Source of the DNA: Paracoccaceae bacterium
GTDB taxonomy: Bacteria > Pseudomonadota > Alphaproteobacteria > Rhodobacterales > Rhodobacteraceae
DNA length: 23,147 nt
Reading direction: 5' to 3'
Assembly (NCBI GenBank): GCA_023263735.1
Contig: JALQUQ010000003.1
Span: 1-23,147, forward strand
In this document: positions 7,128 through 14,883 of the stretch, piece by piece
Position numbering within the stretch: the first letter of the stretch is position 1
How the letters are laid out: every line of letters begins with the position of its first letter
Notes under the pieces: generated by a model
Told to the model about the DNA's origin: nothing
Database searches by the model: none
What the model saw: the letters and a program-made list of their open reading frames with translations, nothing else
Made by a program: the position numbers and the translations under genes

Positions 7128-8711
7128 ATGGCAAACCTTTTGGCGCTTTGGTCGGGGCTGACCCTGCTTCGCCGGGGCATCCTCGTTTCTGCAACCTTGG
7201 GTGTGTTTTTCATCGTCTTGATGATGTCCAGACTTGGCGTCTCGGAAAGTGAGGCTTTGCTTTATGCCGGGCTCGATCCCCGCTCCGCGGGCGAGGTTGT
7301 GAGCGCTCTGGATCAAGAGGGGGTTGCCTATTCGATTCGGGGAGATGCGATCTACGTCCCTTTTTCCCGTCGGGATGCGTTGCGCATGCAGTTGGCAGGG
7401 CAAGGGCTTCCCGCATCTGGGGGCGCCGGGTATGAACTGCTGGACAATCTGTCGGGTTTTGGCACCACATCCCAGATGTTCGACGCGGCCTATTGGCGTG
7501 CAAAGGAAGGGGAATTGGCCCGCACTTTGCTGACCATGCCGCAAGTCAAGGCCGCGCGGGTCCATGTCGCTCAGACGGCGACCTCTGCTTTTTCCAATGA
7601 TCAATCCGTCACGGCCAGCGTTACGGTGACCACGACCTCTGGTGTGCTGGGACAAGAGCAAGCGGATGCCATCCGTCATCTGGTGGCAAGCGCGGTTGGT
7701 AATCTGTCATCCGTCGATGTGGCGGTGATTGACACCGTGGCGGGTCTGATCCCCTTGCCCGATACCTTGGGCGGAAGCGGTCAGAATGGGCGGGCTGCCG
7801 AGATAAAAGCCAATGTCGAAAGATTGCTTGAGGCGCGCGTTGGCCCGGGCAAAGCCGTTGTCGAAGTGTCTGTCGATCTGGTCCGCGACCGCGAGGCGAT
7901 TACGGAAAAGCGGATTGATCCGCAGGGGCGCGTGGTTATCTCGTCGGAAACCGAAACCTCCTCTGCCACGGAAACCGCGGATGCTGGGGCTGTGACGGTT
8001 GCGTCAAATCTCCCCGATGGCGCAGCGGCTGGAGGAGACACCAGCAAGACCGCCTCAAACAAGAATCGGGAACGCGTAAATTTCGAAGTCTCTGAAACCC
8101 AAAGAGAATTGTTCCGGGAGCCGGGGGCGGTACGACGAATGACCGTGGCCGTTCTGGTCGATGGTCAACGCACCGTCGCGGCAGATGGAAGCGTGTCCTT
8201 TGAACCCCGTTCCGAGGGGGAGCTTTCCGATCTGCGCGAATTGGTCGCCTCTGCCTCTGGTTTTGACGAGGCGCGTGGCGATGTGTTGACCTTGAAGTCG
8301 ATGGAGTTTCGACTGTCCGATACGTTGGGAACAGAGGGATCTCCCTCCCTTTTGCCCCGCCTTGGGCCGATCGATCCGATGCGTTTGATCCAATGGGGCA
8401 TTTTGGCGTTTGTTGCCTTGCTTCTTGGTCTTTTCGTGGTGCGGCCGATGTTGGCCAGCCGTGCGCTGCCCGCGCCGACGCCACCCAGAAACCAGCCATT
8501 GTCCTTGCCCAAAGACGACACTGGTTCAGCCTTGACGGGCGTTTTGGACGAAGACTTCGTAACGCCGCCGCTGTCTGTGATTGCCGCTTCGCCTGACGAA
8601 GAACTGCCCGCCGATCCGGTCGAACGTCTGCGCAAGCTGATCGACAAACGTCAGAGCGAGTCGTTGGAAATTTTGCGCAGCTGGATGGAAAAAGAAGAGG
8701 AAGCCAACTGA
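7128..8711 (+). CDS. fliF: Flagellar MS-ring protein FliF
   Basis: This protein of 527 residues forms the membrane ring on which the rotor and export gate assemble. It has an N-terminal membrane helix (about 17-37), the FliF ring-building domain with LLYAGLDPRSAGEVVSALDQEGVAYSI and FGTTSQMFDAAYWRAKEGELARTLLTMPQVKAARVHVA, a central region with TASVTVTT, a serine/threonine/acid-rich segment (about 265-315), a second membrane helix (about 425-447, LIQWGILAFVALLLGLFVV), and a C-terminal cytoplasmic tail (DPVERLRKLIDKRQSESLEILRSWM) matching the FliG-binding region. ATG 7128 is chosen over upstream starts because GGAGGTG at 7118-7124 precedes it. Its stop overlaps the next ATG by one base (TGATG). 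Slightly shorter than enteric FliF (about 550). Confidence 0.96.
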   Translation: MANLLALWSGLTLLRRGILVSATLGVFFIVLMMSRLGVSESEALLYAGLDPRSAGEVVSALDQEGVAYSIRGDAIYVPFSRRDALRMQLAGQGLPASGGAGYELLDNLSGFGTTSQMFDAAYWRAKEGELARTLLTMPQVKAARVHVAQTATSAFSNDQSVTASVTVTTTSGVLGQEQADAIRHLVASAVGNLSSVDVAVIDTVAGLIPLPDTLGGSGQNGRAAEIKANVERLLEARVGPGKAVVEVSVDLVRDREAITEKRIDPQGRVVISSETETSSATETADAGAVTVASNLPDGAAAGGDTSKTASNKNRERVNFEVSETQRELFREPGAVRRMTVAVLVDGQRTVAADGSVSFEPRSEGELSDLRELVASASGFDEARGDVLTLKSMEFRLSDTLGTEGSPSLLPRLGPIDPMRLIQWGILAFVALLLGLFVVRPMLASRALPAPTPPRNQPLSLPKDDTGSALTGVLDEDFVTPPLSVIAASPDEELPADPVERLRKLIDKRQSESLEILRSWMEKEEEAN

Positions 8712-9307
8712 TGCCCCCTCTGAAGCTGGAAGTCTTTGAACTTGCGCTTGAAAAGCAGCCTTCTGCCGTAATGGTGGAGACCTCGGCCGTTGAGGATGCC
8801 CGTCTTGAGGGATATGAAGAAGGATATGGCGCCGGATGGGAAGATGCGACGGCCGCCGCACAGGAAGAGACCAACCGGCTGGGTGCCGATCTTGCAAACA
8901 ATCTGCAGCGGCTAGGATTTACCTTTCAAGAGGCACGCACGCATCTTTTGCGGGCGGTTCGTCCGGTGGTCGTGCAACTCGCCACGCATTTGTTGCCGGC
9001 TTTGGCCAAAGAAGTGCTGGCCCCGGTTGTTCTGGATACGATCACCCCCCTTTTGGATGAGGCGGGGGATGCGCCGTTGCGGGTCATCCTGCATCCGTCG
9101 TCTCGCCCTGCGGTAGAGCGTCTTCTGACCAGCGCTTCGGGGCTCCCGCTTGTGATTGTCGAAGAGCCGACCTTGGCCGCGGGCCAAGTCTACCTTCAAC
9201 TTGGCCAAAGCGAATTGCGCGTCGACGTTGACAGCGCGGTCAAGGAAATCCTTGGCGCCGTTCATGATTTCTTTGAGTTCGCTGAAAAGGAGAGTGAAAT
9301 TGGATAA
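8711..9307 (+). CDS. FliH-like flagellar assembly protein
   Basis: This cytosolic protein of 198 residues lies between fliF and fliN. It has the YEEGYGAGWEDA segment (about 35-47) seen at the start of FliH coiled coils, a long helix (about 47-100), and a C-terminal mixed domain with LRVILHPSSRPAVERLL and LPLVIVEEPTLAAGQVYLQLGQSELRVDVDSAV, the FliH/V-ATPase E-subunit-like pattern. FliH binds and restrains the export ATPase FliI and docks it at the C ring through FliN. fliI is not in the window. The sequence is divergent from enteric FliH, so I leave the symbol empty. The ATG overlaps the fliF stop, and the last codons overlap the start of fliN by 8 bases. Confidence 0.82.
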   Translation: MPPLKLEVFELALEKQPSAVMVETSAVEDARLEGYEEGYGAGWEDATAAAQEETNRLGADLANNLQRLGFTFQEARTHLLRAVRPVVVQLATHLLPALAKEVLAPVVLDTITPLLDEAGDAPLRVILHPSSRPAVERLLTSASGLPLVIVEEPTLAAGQVYLQLGQSELRVDVDSAVKEILGAVHDFFEFAEKESEIG

Positions 9308-9569
9308 ACCCTCGGACGCCAATCCCTTTGCTCAGGTGCCGATCGAGATCACGGTTTCGGTCGGAAAAGCGCGGCCCCAGGTGCGCGACCTTTTGCGATT
9401 GGGTCCCGATGCGATTTTGGCTTTGGACCGCCGCGTCGAAGACCCCGTCGAACTTTATATCGGCGATCGCCTGATTGCGCGGGGGGAGTTGCAAGAGATT
9501 GAAGGTGACCAAGCGGGCCAGTTGGCGGTGCGCCTGATCGAAGTGGCCAATCTGCGGGATGGGTTGTGA
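9300..9569 (+). CDS. fliN: Flagellar motor switch protein FliN
   Basis: This short protein of 89 residues consists almost wholly of a SpoA (surface presentation of antigens) domain: VPIEITVSVGKARPQVRDLLRLGPDAILALDR, VELYIGDRLIARGELQEIEG and the terminal LRDGL. FliN forms the lower part of the C ring with FliM and helps dock FliH. The predicted start is TTG at 9300, with AAAAGGAG at 9285-9292 at normal spacing. A GTG at 9294 is in frame but lies too close to the same ribosome-binding site, and no ATG is available near the domain. The gene overlaps the fliH-like gene by 8 bases and its stop is directly followed by the fliP ATG. The family also has longer members with N-terminal extensions. Confidence 0.9.
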   Translation: MDKPSDANPFAQVPIEITVSVGKARPQVRDLLRLGPDAILALDRRVEDPVELYIGDRLIARGELQEIEGDQAGQLAVRLIEVANLRDGL

Positions 9570-10298
9570 ATGCAGGGGCTGCGCTTTGGGTCGGTTGTCC
9601 TTCTGGCCAGTTTGATCGCTGCGCCGGCCTGTGCCCAGCAATTCAGCCTTGATCTGGGTCAGTCGGGCGAGTTGGGGGGGCGCTCGGTCCAGCTGATCCT
9701 ACTGTTGACGGTTCTCAGCATTGCGCCGGGCCTGGCGGTGACGGTGACCTGCTTTCCCTTCATCGTAACTGTCCTGTCAATCTTGCGCCAAGCCATCGGG
9801 CTGCAACAATCCCCCCCGAATCTTCTCATTGTCAGCCTCGCGATGTTTTTGACCTGGTTTGTCATGGACCCCGTTTTCACTGCTGCTTGGGATGCGGGCC
9901 TAGGGCCCTTGACCAAAGATGAAATGCCGTTGACCGAGGCCATTCCCGCAATCGTTGCGCCGTTTCGTGCCTTTATGGCGGCGCGGGCCGACCCCGATAC
10001 CTTTGCGCAACTGTCTGCCTTGCGACACCAACCCGTGTTAACGCCACTGGCCGAGGCCCCCTTGTCGATCCTGATCCCAAGCTTCATGTTGTCAGAAATC
10101 AAGCTGGCCTTTCAGATCGGCTTTCTTGTGTTTCTGCCGTTTCTTGTCATCGATCTGGTCGTTTCGGCGGTGCTGATGTCAATGGGGATGATGATGGTTC
10201 CGCCAGCCGTCGTGTCTTTGCCATTCAAACTTGCCTTTTTTGTGGTGGCTGATGGGTGGACGCTGGTCGCCTCGGCCTTGGTCCGGTCCTACCAATGA
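9570..10298 (+). CDS. fliP: Flagellar type III export gate protein FliP
   Basis: This protein of 242 residues is the core pore component of the flagellar export gate in the inner membrane, assembling with FliQ and FliR. A cleavable signal peptide is visible (about 1-22, ending ACAQQ), then four hydrophobic segments. The conserved block LSIAPGLAVTVTCFPFIVTVLSILRQAIGLQQSPPN and the C-terminal block IPSFMLSEIKLAFQIGFLVFLPFLVIDLVVSAVLMSMGMMMVPP are the family signatures. It begins immediately after the fliN stop (TGAATG), so it is the fourth gene of a four-gene unit. It converges with tlpA across 17 bases. fliQ, fliR and flhB are absent here and must be elsewhere. Confidence 0.97.
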   Translation: MQGLRFGSVVLLASLIAAPACAQQFSLDLGQSGELGGRSVQLILLLTVLSIAPGLAVTVTCFPFIVTVLSILRQAIGLQQSPPNLLIVSLAMFLTWFVMDPVFTAAWDAGLGPLTKDEMPLTEAIPAIVAPFRAFMAARADPDTFAQLSALRHQPVLTPLAEAPLSILIPSFMLSEIKLAFQIGFLVFLPFLVIDLVVSAVLMSMGMMMVPPAVVSLPFKLAFFVVADGWTLVASALVRSYQ

Positions 10299-10315
10299 CC
10301 CATCGATCCGGCCGA

Positions 10316-10861
10316 TCAGTCGCTCATCAGGGCCGACAGGATCGCTTGGGCCGAAGGGCTTGCCCAATCGGCATCCCCAATCAATCGCGCAACCTCTTCT
10401 CCCCTGGGGTTGACGATTACCGTCACGGGCAGGGCCGCGATCCCCATCGCCCGCGCAAGTTCGGAGGACGGGTCACGCCGAATGGGAAGACCTGCGATAT
10501 CGGCTTTTTCAAAGAATTTCTGAATGCCCGCGACCGAATTTCTACCCGTCGCAATCGGCAAGACCCGCAGATCCGGCATGGTTTGCTGCAATTTCATCAG
10601 CGAAGGCATTTCCTCGCGGCAGGGCGCACACCAGGTTGCCCAGAAGTTCACGAGCACCCACGTGCCCCGCCAATCCGACAGGCGCGATGCGCTGTCTGCC
10701 TCATCCAAAAGGGTTGCATCTGGCAACGGAATGGGCGCGGCATGCAGGGCGAGCTTTTTCATATCCCCATCGGCCAAGGCTTTCAGGTCCGGTTGGGCAT
10801 GCGCCACATTTGCACCAAGGGCCAAGGCCGTATAAAGGACCATCAGAATTTTCCGCAGCAT
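10316..10861 (-). CDS. Secreted TlpA/ResA-family thiol-disulfide oxidoreductase
   Basis: This periplasmic protein of 181 residues has a signal peptide ([22 protein letters not shown], cleavage near residue 22) and one thioredoxin fold. The active site [13 protein letters not shown] has the CXXC pair at Cys78 and Cys81, and the cis-proline segment [17 protein letters not shown] follows at about 150. TlpA/ResA-type proteins reduce disulfides in the periplasm, commonly for cytochrome c or cytochrome oxidase (copper) maturation; the partner here cannot be read from sequence. ATG 10861 is chosen because the signal peptide begins there; an upstream in-frame start at 10972 would lie inside argH. Its start lies 22 bases from the argH start on the other strand. 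Confidence 0.92.
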   Translation of the reverse strand: MLRKILMVLYTALALGANVAHAQPDLKALADGDMKKLALHAAPIPLPDATLLDEADSASRLSDWRGTWVLVNFWATWCAPCREEMPSLMKLQQTMPDLRVLPIATGRNSVAGIQKFFEKADIAGLPIRRDPSSELARAMGIAALPVTVIVNPRGEEVARLIGDADWASPSAQAILSALMSD

Positions 10862-10883
10862 GATACCTCCGATAGGCCGCACA

Positions 10884-12290
10884 ATGTCCGATTCTGCAAA
10901 ATCCGAGTCCGCCAACCAGATGTGGGGTGGGCGTTTTTCCGAAGGCCCAGACGCGATCATGCAGGCGATCAACGCCTCGATCGGGTTTGACCAGCGGCTT
11001 TACGCCCAGGATATCGCAGGCTCGCGCGCCCATGCGGCCATGTTGGCCGCACAGGGCATTCTGACTCCTAGCGATGCCGAGGCCATTCGGGAAGGCTTGC
11101 TCACCGTATTGTCAGAGATTGAAACCGGAACCTTTCCCTTCAGGGTCGAACTGGAAGACATTCACATGAATGTCGAGGCGCGGCTGAAAGAGATCGTGGG
11201 GGAGCCTGCTGGCCGTCTGCACACGGCGCGCAGCCGCAATGATCAGGTGGCCGTGGATTTCCGCCTGTGGGTCCGTGATCAATGTGATGCCGCGATTTCG
11301 GGGCTGACCGCGTTGATCCAGGCTTTCCTGACCCAGGCAGAGGCTGGGGCGGAATGGATCATGCCGGGCTTTACCCATTTGCAAACGGCCCAGCCCGTGA
11401 CCTGGGGTCATCACATGATGGCCTATGTCGAGATGTTTGCCCGTGACAAATCGCGGTTCGAAGATGCGCGTCGGCGCATGAACGAATGCCCCTTGGGCGC
11501 GGCGGCCTTGGCCGGAACGTCCTTCCCGATTGATCGCCATGCCACGGCCCGGGCTTTGGGGTTCGATCGCCCGACGGCCAACAGCCTTGATTCCGTGTCT
11601 GACCGCGATTTCGCGTTGGAGTTTCTGTCGGCGTCGTCGATTTGTGCGATGCATCTGTCGCGCTTTGCCGAGGAATTGGTGATCTGGTCGTCGGCGCAAT
11701 TCCGGTTTGTGCGCCTGTCCGACAAATGGACGACCGGGTCGTCGATCATGCCGCAAAAGAAAAACCCGGATGCGGCAGAGCTTTTGCGCGCCAAGATCGG
11801 TCGGATCATGGGGGCGAACGTGGCTTTGCTGACCATCATGAAGGGGCTGCCGCTGACCTATTCCAAGGACATGCAGGAAGACAAGGAACAGGTCTTTGAT
11901 GCGGCAGACACGCTGATGCTGGGTCTGGCGGCGATGACGGGTATGGTCAGCGATATGGCCGCCAATCAGAAGACTCTGGAAATTTCGGCGGCTAGCGGGT
12001 TTTCCACAGCGACGGATCTGGCCGATTGGCTGGTGCGCGAATTGGGGTTGCCGTTCCGCGAGGCGCATCATGTCACCGGCACTCTGGTCGCGATGGCAGA
12101 GAAAAAGGGCTGTGATCTGCCCGACCTGTCACTGGCCGAAATGCAATCTGTTCATCCCGGTATTCGGACCGATGTGTTCGATGTGCTGGGGGTCAACAAT
12201 TCGGTTCGGTCACGCCAATCCTATGGTGGAACCGCGCCCGATCAGGTTCGTGCGCAGATTGCGCGCTGGAAACAGATCCTGAACGGATAA
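10884..12290 (+). CDS. argH: Argininosuccinate lyase
   Basis: This cytosolic enzyme of 468 residues splits argininosuccinate into arginine and fumarate, the last step of arginine synthesis. It has the fumarase/aspartase superfamily blocks: [11 protein letters not shown] near residue 13, HMNVEARL and [12 protein letters not shown] (about 94-120), [15 protein letters not shown], and the signature [21 protein letters not shown] with the mobile-loop serines at 286-287. ATG 10884 ([16 protein letters not shown]) gives the expected length. An in-frame ATG at 10860 would overlap the start codon of tlpA on the other strand and looks less likely, though neither start has a strong ribosome-binding site. 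A terminator-like hairpin follows. Confidence 0.97.
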   Translation: MSDSAKSESANQMWGGRFSEGPDAIMQAINASIGFDQRLYAQDIAGSRAHAAMLAAQGILTPSDAEAIREGLLTVLSEIETGTFPFRVELEDIHMNVEARLKEIVGEPAGRLHTARSRNDQVAVDFRLWVRDQCDAAISGLTALIQAFLTQAEAGAEWIMPGFTHLQTAQPVTWGHHMMAYVEMFARDKSRFEDARRRMNECPLGAAALAGTSFPIDRHATARALGFDRPTANSLDSVSDRDFALEFLSASSICAMHLSRFAEELVIWSSAQFRFVRLSDKWTTGSSIMPQKKNPDAAELLRAKIGRIMGANVALLTIMKGLPLTYSKDMQEDKEQVFDAADTLMLGLAAMTGMVSDMAANQKTLEISAASGFSTATDLADWLVRELGLPFREAHHVTGTLVAMAEKKGCDLPDLSLAEMQSVHPGIRTDVFDVLGVNNSVRSRQSYGGTAPDQVRAQIARWKQILNG

Positions 12291-12309
12291 GGGCGAATGG
12301 AACGTATCG

Positions 12310-12337
12310 GGCACTCCGGGCCGAAAACCGGGGTGCC
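12310..12337 (+). terminator. Terminator or attenuator hairpin after argH
   Basis: GGCACTCCGG at 12310-12319 pairs with CCGGGGTGCC at 12328-12337, a 10-bp stem with one U-G wobble and the 8-base loop GCCGAAAA. It is followed by only GTTTC. It begins 20 bases after the argH stop and ends 18 bases before the lipoprotein ATG, so it may end argH transcripts or limit read-through into the lipoprotein gene. Confidence 0.55.
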
Positions 12338-12355
12338 GTTTCGCGGGGAAAGCCG

Positions 12356-12475
12356 ATGAAATACATGGCCTTGGTATTGGTTTTGACGCTGGCCGCCTGT
12401 GGGGCAGATGGCCCGCCCCAAAGACCCGGTGTGTCGATGCAGGGGCAGGCCGCAATCGGCCTTGGCTTGAACTGA
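12356..12475 (+). CDS. Small lipoprotein, LptM/LppL-like
   Basis: This 39-residue open frame starts at ATG 12356 with GGGGAA upstream (12345-12350). It encodes a lipoprotein signal peptide (MKYMALVLVLTLAAC, lipobox LAAC, lipidated Cys15) followed by CGADGPPQRPG and a short tail. The form Cys-Gly-X-X-Gly-Pro-(Pro/Leu) is that of LptM (YifL/LppL), the tiny outer-membrane lipoprotein that in E. coli helps LptD assemble with LptE for lipopolysaccharide export. Position also fits: in many Proteobacteria lppL lies directly before lysA, close to argH. Here a reverse-strand quinone oxidoreductase separates it from lysA. The identification rests on lipobox, motif and neighbourhood. The protein is too short for firm family assignment. 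Confidence 0.7.
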   Translation: MKYMALVLVLTLAACGADGPPQRPGVSMQGQAAIGLGLN

Positions 12476-12479
12476 CGGA

Positions 12480-13454
12480 TCAGAGGGTCAGGATGGTTTG
12501 GCCGGTCGTCTCACGCGCTTCGAGCGCGCGGTGGGCATTGGCGACGTCTTCCAGCGCGAACCGTTGATCAATGCGGATTTTCACGTCACCGGAGATGACC
12601 TTGCCGAACAGATCTGCGGCCATGTGCTGACAGGTGGCGTGGTCGGCAATGTGGCTGAACACGGTTTGCCGCGTGATTTTGATTGACCCTTTGGCGGCAA
12701 GCACGCCGATATCGAGCGGTGGAACCTTTCCGCTGGCATTGCCGAAGGAAATCATCATTCCGAATTTCGCCACGCAATCCAGCGAACCGTCAAAGGTATC
12801 CTTGCCGATGGAATCCATCACGACATCGACGCCTTTGCCGCCGGTGATCTCTTTGACCTGTGCGACGAAATCCTGACGCCGGTAATTGATGACATGCGCC
12901 GCCCCATGGTCGCGGGCAAGGGCGCATTTTTCATCCGATCCCGCCGTGCCGATCAGCGTGATCCCCTCGGACCTTGCCCATTGGCAGGCCAGCAACCCCA
13001 CGCCCCCGGCGGCCGCGTGAAACAGCACCGTGTCGCCCCGTTTGATCGGCGTTGTCCGGCGGAACAGGTAATGGACCGTCAGACCCTTGAGCATCATGGC
13101 CGCGCCGGTTTCAAAAGAAATGCCGTCGGGCAGTTTGCACACGCACTTGGCGGGCATCACGCGCTCTTCGCAGTAGCTGCCCGGGGGCTGGCTGGCGTAG
13201 GCCGCGCGGTCGCCCGGTTTCAGATGGGTGACGCCCGGGCCGACCGCTTCGATGACACCCGACGCCTCCATCCCCAAGGCCGTGGGCAGCGCCATGGGAT
13301 AAAGGCCAGTGCGCTGATAGACATCGATAAAGTTCAAGCCGCAAGCCTTGTGATGGATCAAGACCTCCCCCGGGCCCGGTTCGCCGACGGGTCGATCCAC
13401 CAGTTTCAGTTGCTCTGGCCCGCCGTGGGCTTCGATGATGATGGTCCGTGCCAT
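12480..13454 (-). CDS. NADPH:quinone oxidoreductase (zeta-crystallin-like, MDR superfamily)
   Basis: This 324-residue cytosolic protein has the medium-chain reductase layout: an N-terminal GroES-like domain with GPGEVLIHHKACGLNFIDVYQRTGLYP and LGMEASGVIEAVGPGVTHLKPGDRAAY, then a Rossmann domain with the nucleotide motif HAAAGGVGLLACQWA (about 150-165) and the DVVMDSIGKDTFDGSL region. It lacks the zinc ligands of alcohol dehydrogenases, as expected for the quinone reductase (Qor) branch, which reduces quinones or activated alkenes with NADPH. ATG 13454 has a strong ribosome-binding site (GGAGGAAC). The stop is 4 bases from the convergent lipoprotein stop. It looks like an insertion between the lipoprotein and lysA; its base use is like its neighbours. 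Confidence 0.9.
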   Translation of the reverse strand: MARTIIIEAHGGPEQLKLVDRPVGEPGPGEVLIHHKACGLNFIDVYQRTGLYPMALPTALGMEASGVIEAVGPGVTHLKPGDRAAYASQPPGSYCEERVMPAKCVCKLPDGISFETGAAMMLKGLTVHYLFRRTTPIKRGDTVLFHAAAGGVGLLACQWARSEGITLIGTAGSDEKCALARDHGAAHVINYRRQDFVAQVKEITGGKGVDVVMDSIGKDTFDGSLDCVAKFGMMISFGNASGKVPPLDIGVLAAKGSIKITRQTVFSHIADHATCQHMAADLFGKVISGDVKIRIDQRFALEDVANAHRALEARETTGQTILTL

Positions 13455-13524
13455 GGGTTCCTCCGATTTCTGCGGTATGTTAGGCCCTTCTTGAGCAAAT
13501 TCCAGCGGCAGGCCGTGAAGGGAT

Positions 13525-13551
13525 TTGAATTTGTATCCGACATTGGATAAT
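13525..13551 (+). promoter_or_regulatory. Weak promoter candidate upstream of lysA
   Basis: TTGAAT (13525-13530) and GATAAT (13546-13551) are separated by 15 bases, shorter than the usual 16-18. The predicted start would leave a leader of about 30 bases before the lysA ATG at 13588, with CAGGA at 13576-13580. A 133-base gap between qor and lysA makes a promoter here likely, but the exact boxes are uncertain. Confidence 0.25.
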
Positions 13552-13587
13552 GCCGCCCGACACAAGGGCGCTTGGCAGGATACGACC

Positions 13588-14853
13588 ATGGATCATTTCC
13601 AATATTCGGGCGGCATGCTTCATGCCGAAGACGTCTCGGTTTCCGAGATCGCTGCACAGGTTGGAACGCCGTTCTATGTCTATTCCGCGGCCACGCTGAC
13701 ACGCCACTTTCAGCTGTTCTCCGAAGCTTTGTCGCCCATGCCGCATCTGGTTTGCTTTGCGATCAAGTCGCTGTCGAACGTGGCGGTTCTGAAACTTCTG
13801 GGCCAATTGGGCGCGGGCATGGATGTCGTTTCGGGCGGCGAATATCTGCGGGCCAAGGCGGCGGGCGTTCCCGGGGATCGGATCGTTTTTTCTGGCGTGG
13901 GCAAAACGCGCGACGAAATGCGCATGGCTTTGACCGGGGGAATTCGGCAGTTCAACGTGGAAAGCGAGCCTGAGCTGTTGGCCCTGTCTGCGGTTGCAAC
14001 CGAATTGGGGACGACCGCCCCCATTGCCATTCGCGTCAATCCCGATGTGGATGCCAAGACGCACGAGAAAATCGCCACCGGCAAATCGGAAAACAAGTTC
14101 GGCATTCCGATTGCCAAGGCGCGCGCCGCTTATGCCCAAGCGGCCAGCCTGCCGGGGATCAAAGTTGTCGGCGTTGATGTTCATATCGGCAGCCAATTGA
14201 CCGATCTTGCCCCGTTCGAGGCCGCCTTTACCAAGGTGCGCGAACTGGCCTTGCAACTGCGGGCCGACGGCCACCAGATCACGCGCCTTGATCTGGGCGG
14301 CGGTCTGGGCATTCCCTACACCCGCTCGAACGAGGCGCCGCCGCTGCCGGTTGATTATGGCACGATGGTCAAACGGGTCTTGGGCGATCTTGACGTGGAA
14401 ATCGAAATCGAGCCGGGCCGCCTGATTTCGGGCAATTCCGGGCTGTTGGTTTCTGAAGTGATCTATGTGAAAAACGGCGAAGGCCGGGATTTTCTGATCC
14501 TTGATGCGGCCATGAACGATCTGGTCCGCCCATCGATGTATGGGGCGCATCATGACATCATTCCGGTGATCGAAGGCACCCCGGGAAGCCCGACGCAGCC
14601 CTTTGATGTGGTGGGGCCGGTGTGCGAAACCGGGGACACCTTTGCCAAGGGGCGCGACCTTCCCCTGTTGGCCGCGGGTGATCTGGTCGCGTTCCGCAGC
14701 GCCGGGGCCTATGGCGCGGTCATGGCCAGCGAATACAATACCCGCCCCCTCATCCCCGAGGTTTTGGTGCAAGGGGATCAATTCGCTGTCATTCGGGCAC
14801 GTCCGACCTTTGACGAAATCATTTCCCGCGATAGCATCCCCGAGTGGCTGTGA
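13588..14853 (+). CDS. lysA: Diaminopimelate decarboxylase
   Basis: This 421-residue PLP enzyme makes L-lysine from meso-diaminopimelate, the last step of lysine synthesis. It is a fold-type III enzyme. The PLP lysine is Lys60 in FAIKSLSNVAVLKLL. The barrel motifs HIGSQ and GGGLGIPY are present, and EPGRLISGNSG binds the phosphate. The C-terminal active-site element PVCETGDTFAKGR carries the catalytic cysteine contributed to the neighbouring subunit of the dimer. SAGAYGAVMASEYN is also typical. ATG 13588 (MDHFQYSGG) has CAGGA upstream and gives the normal length; a TTG at 13525 in frame is less likely. The TIGR02302 gene follows 30 bases later, so the two are probably cotranscribed. Confidence 0.97.
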   Translation: MDHFQYSGGMLHAEDVSVSEIAAQVGTPFYVYSAATLTRHFQLFSEALSPMPHLVCFAIKSLSNVAVLKLLGQLGAGMDVVSGGEYLRAKAAGVPGDRIVFSGVGKTRDEMRMALTGGIRQFNVESEPELLALSAVATELGTTAPIAIRVNPDVDAKTHEKIATGKSENKFGIPIAKARAAYAQAASLPGIKVVGVDVHIGSQLTDLAPFEAAFTKVRELALQLRADGHQITRLDLGGGLGIPYTRSNEAPPLPVDYGTMVKRVLGDLDVEIEIEPGRLISGNSGLLVSEVIYVKNGEGRDFLILDAAMNDLVRPSMYGAHHDIIPVIEGTPGSPTQPFDVVGPVCETGDTFAKGRDLPLLAAGDLVAFRSAGAYGAVMASEYNTRPLIPEVLVQGDQFAVIRARPTFDEIISRDSIPEWL

Positions 14854-14883
14854 CATTCCGTTCGGCCTGATCAAAGGGCTGGC

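Noticed and set aside
7936..8901. Reverse open frame of 321 residues opposite fliF and the fliH-like gene
   Set aside because: Arg/Ser/Pro-rich shadow translation across two well-supported genes.
10299..10315. Terminator between fliP and tlpA
   Set aside because: The 17-base gap holds only a GATC-GATC repeat and no convincing stem-loop with a T-tract.
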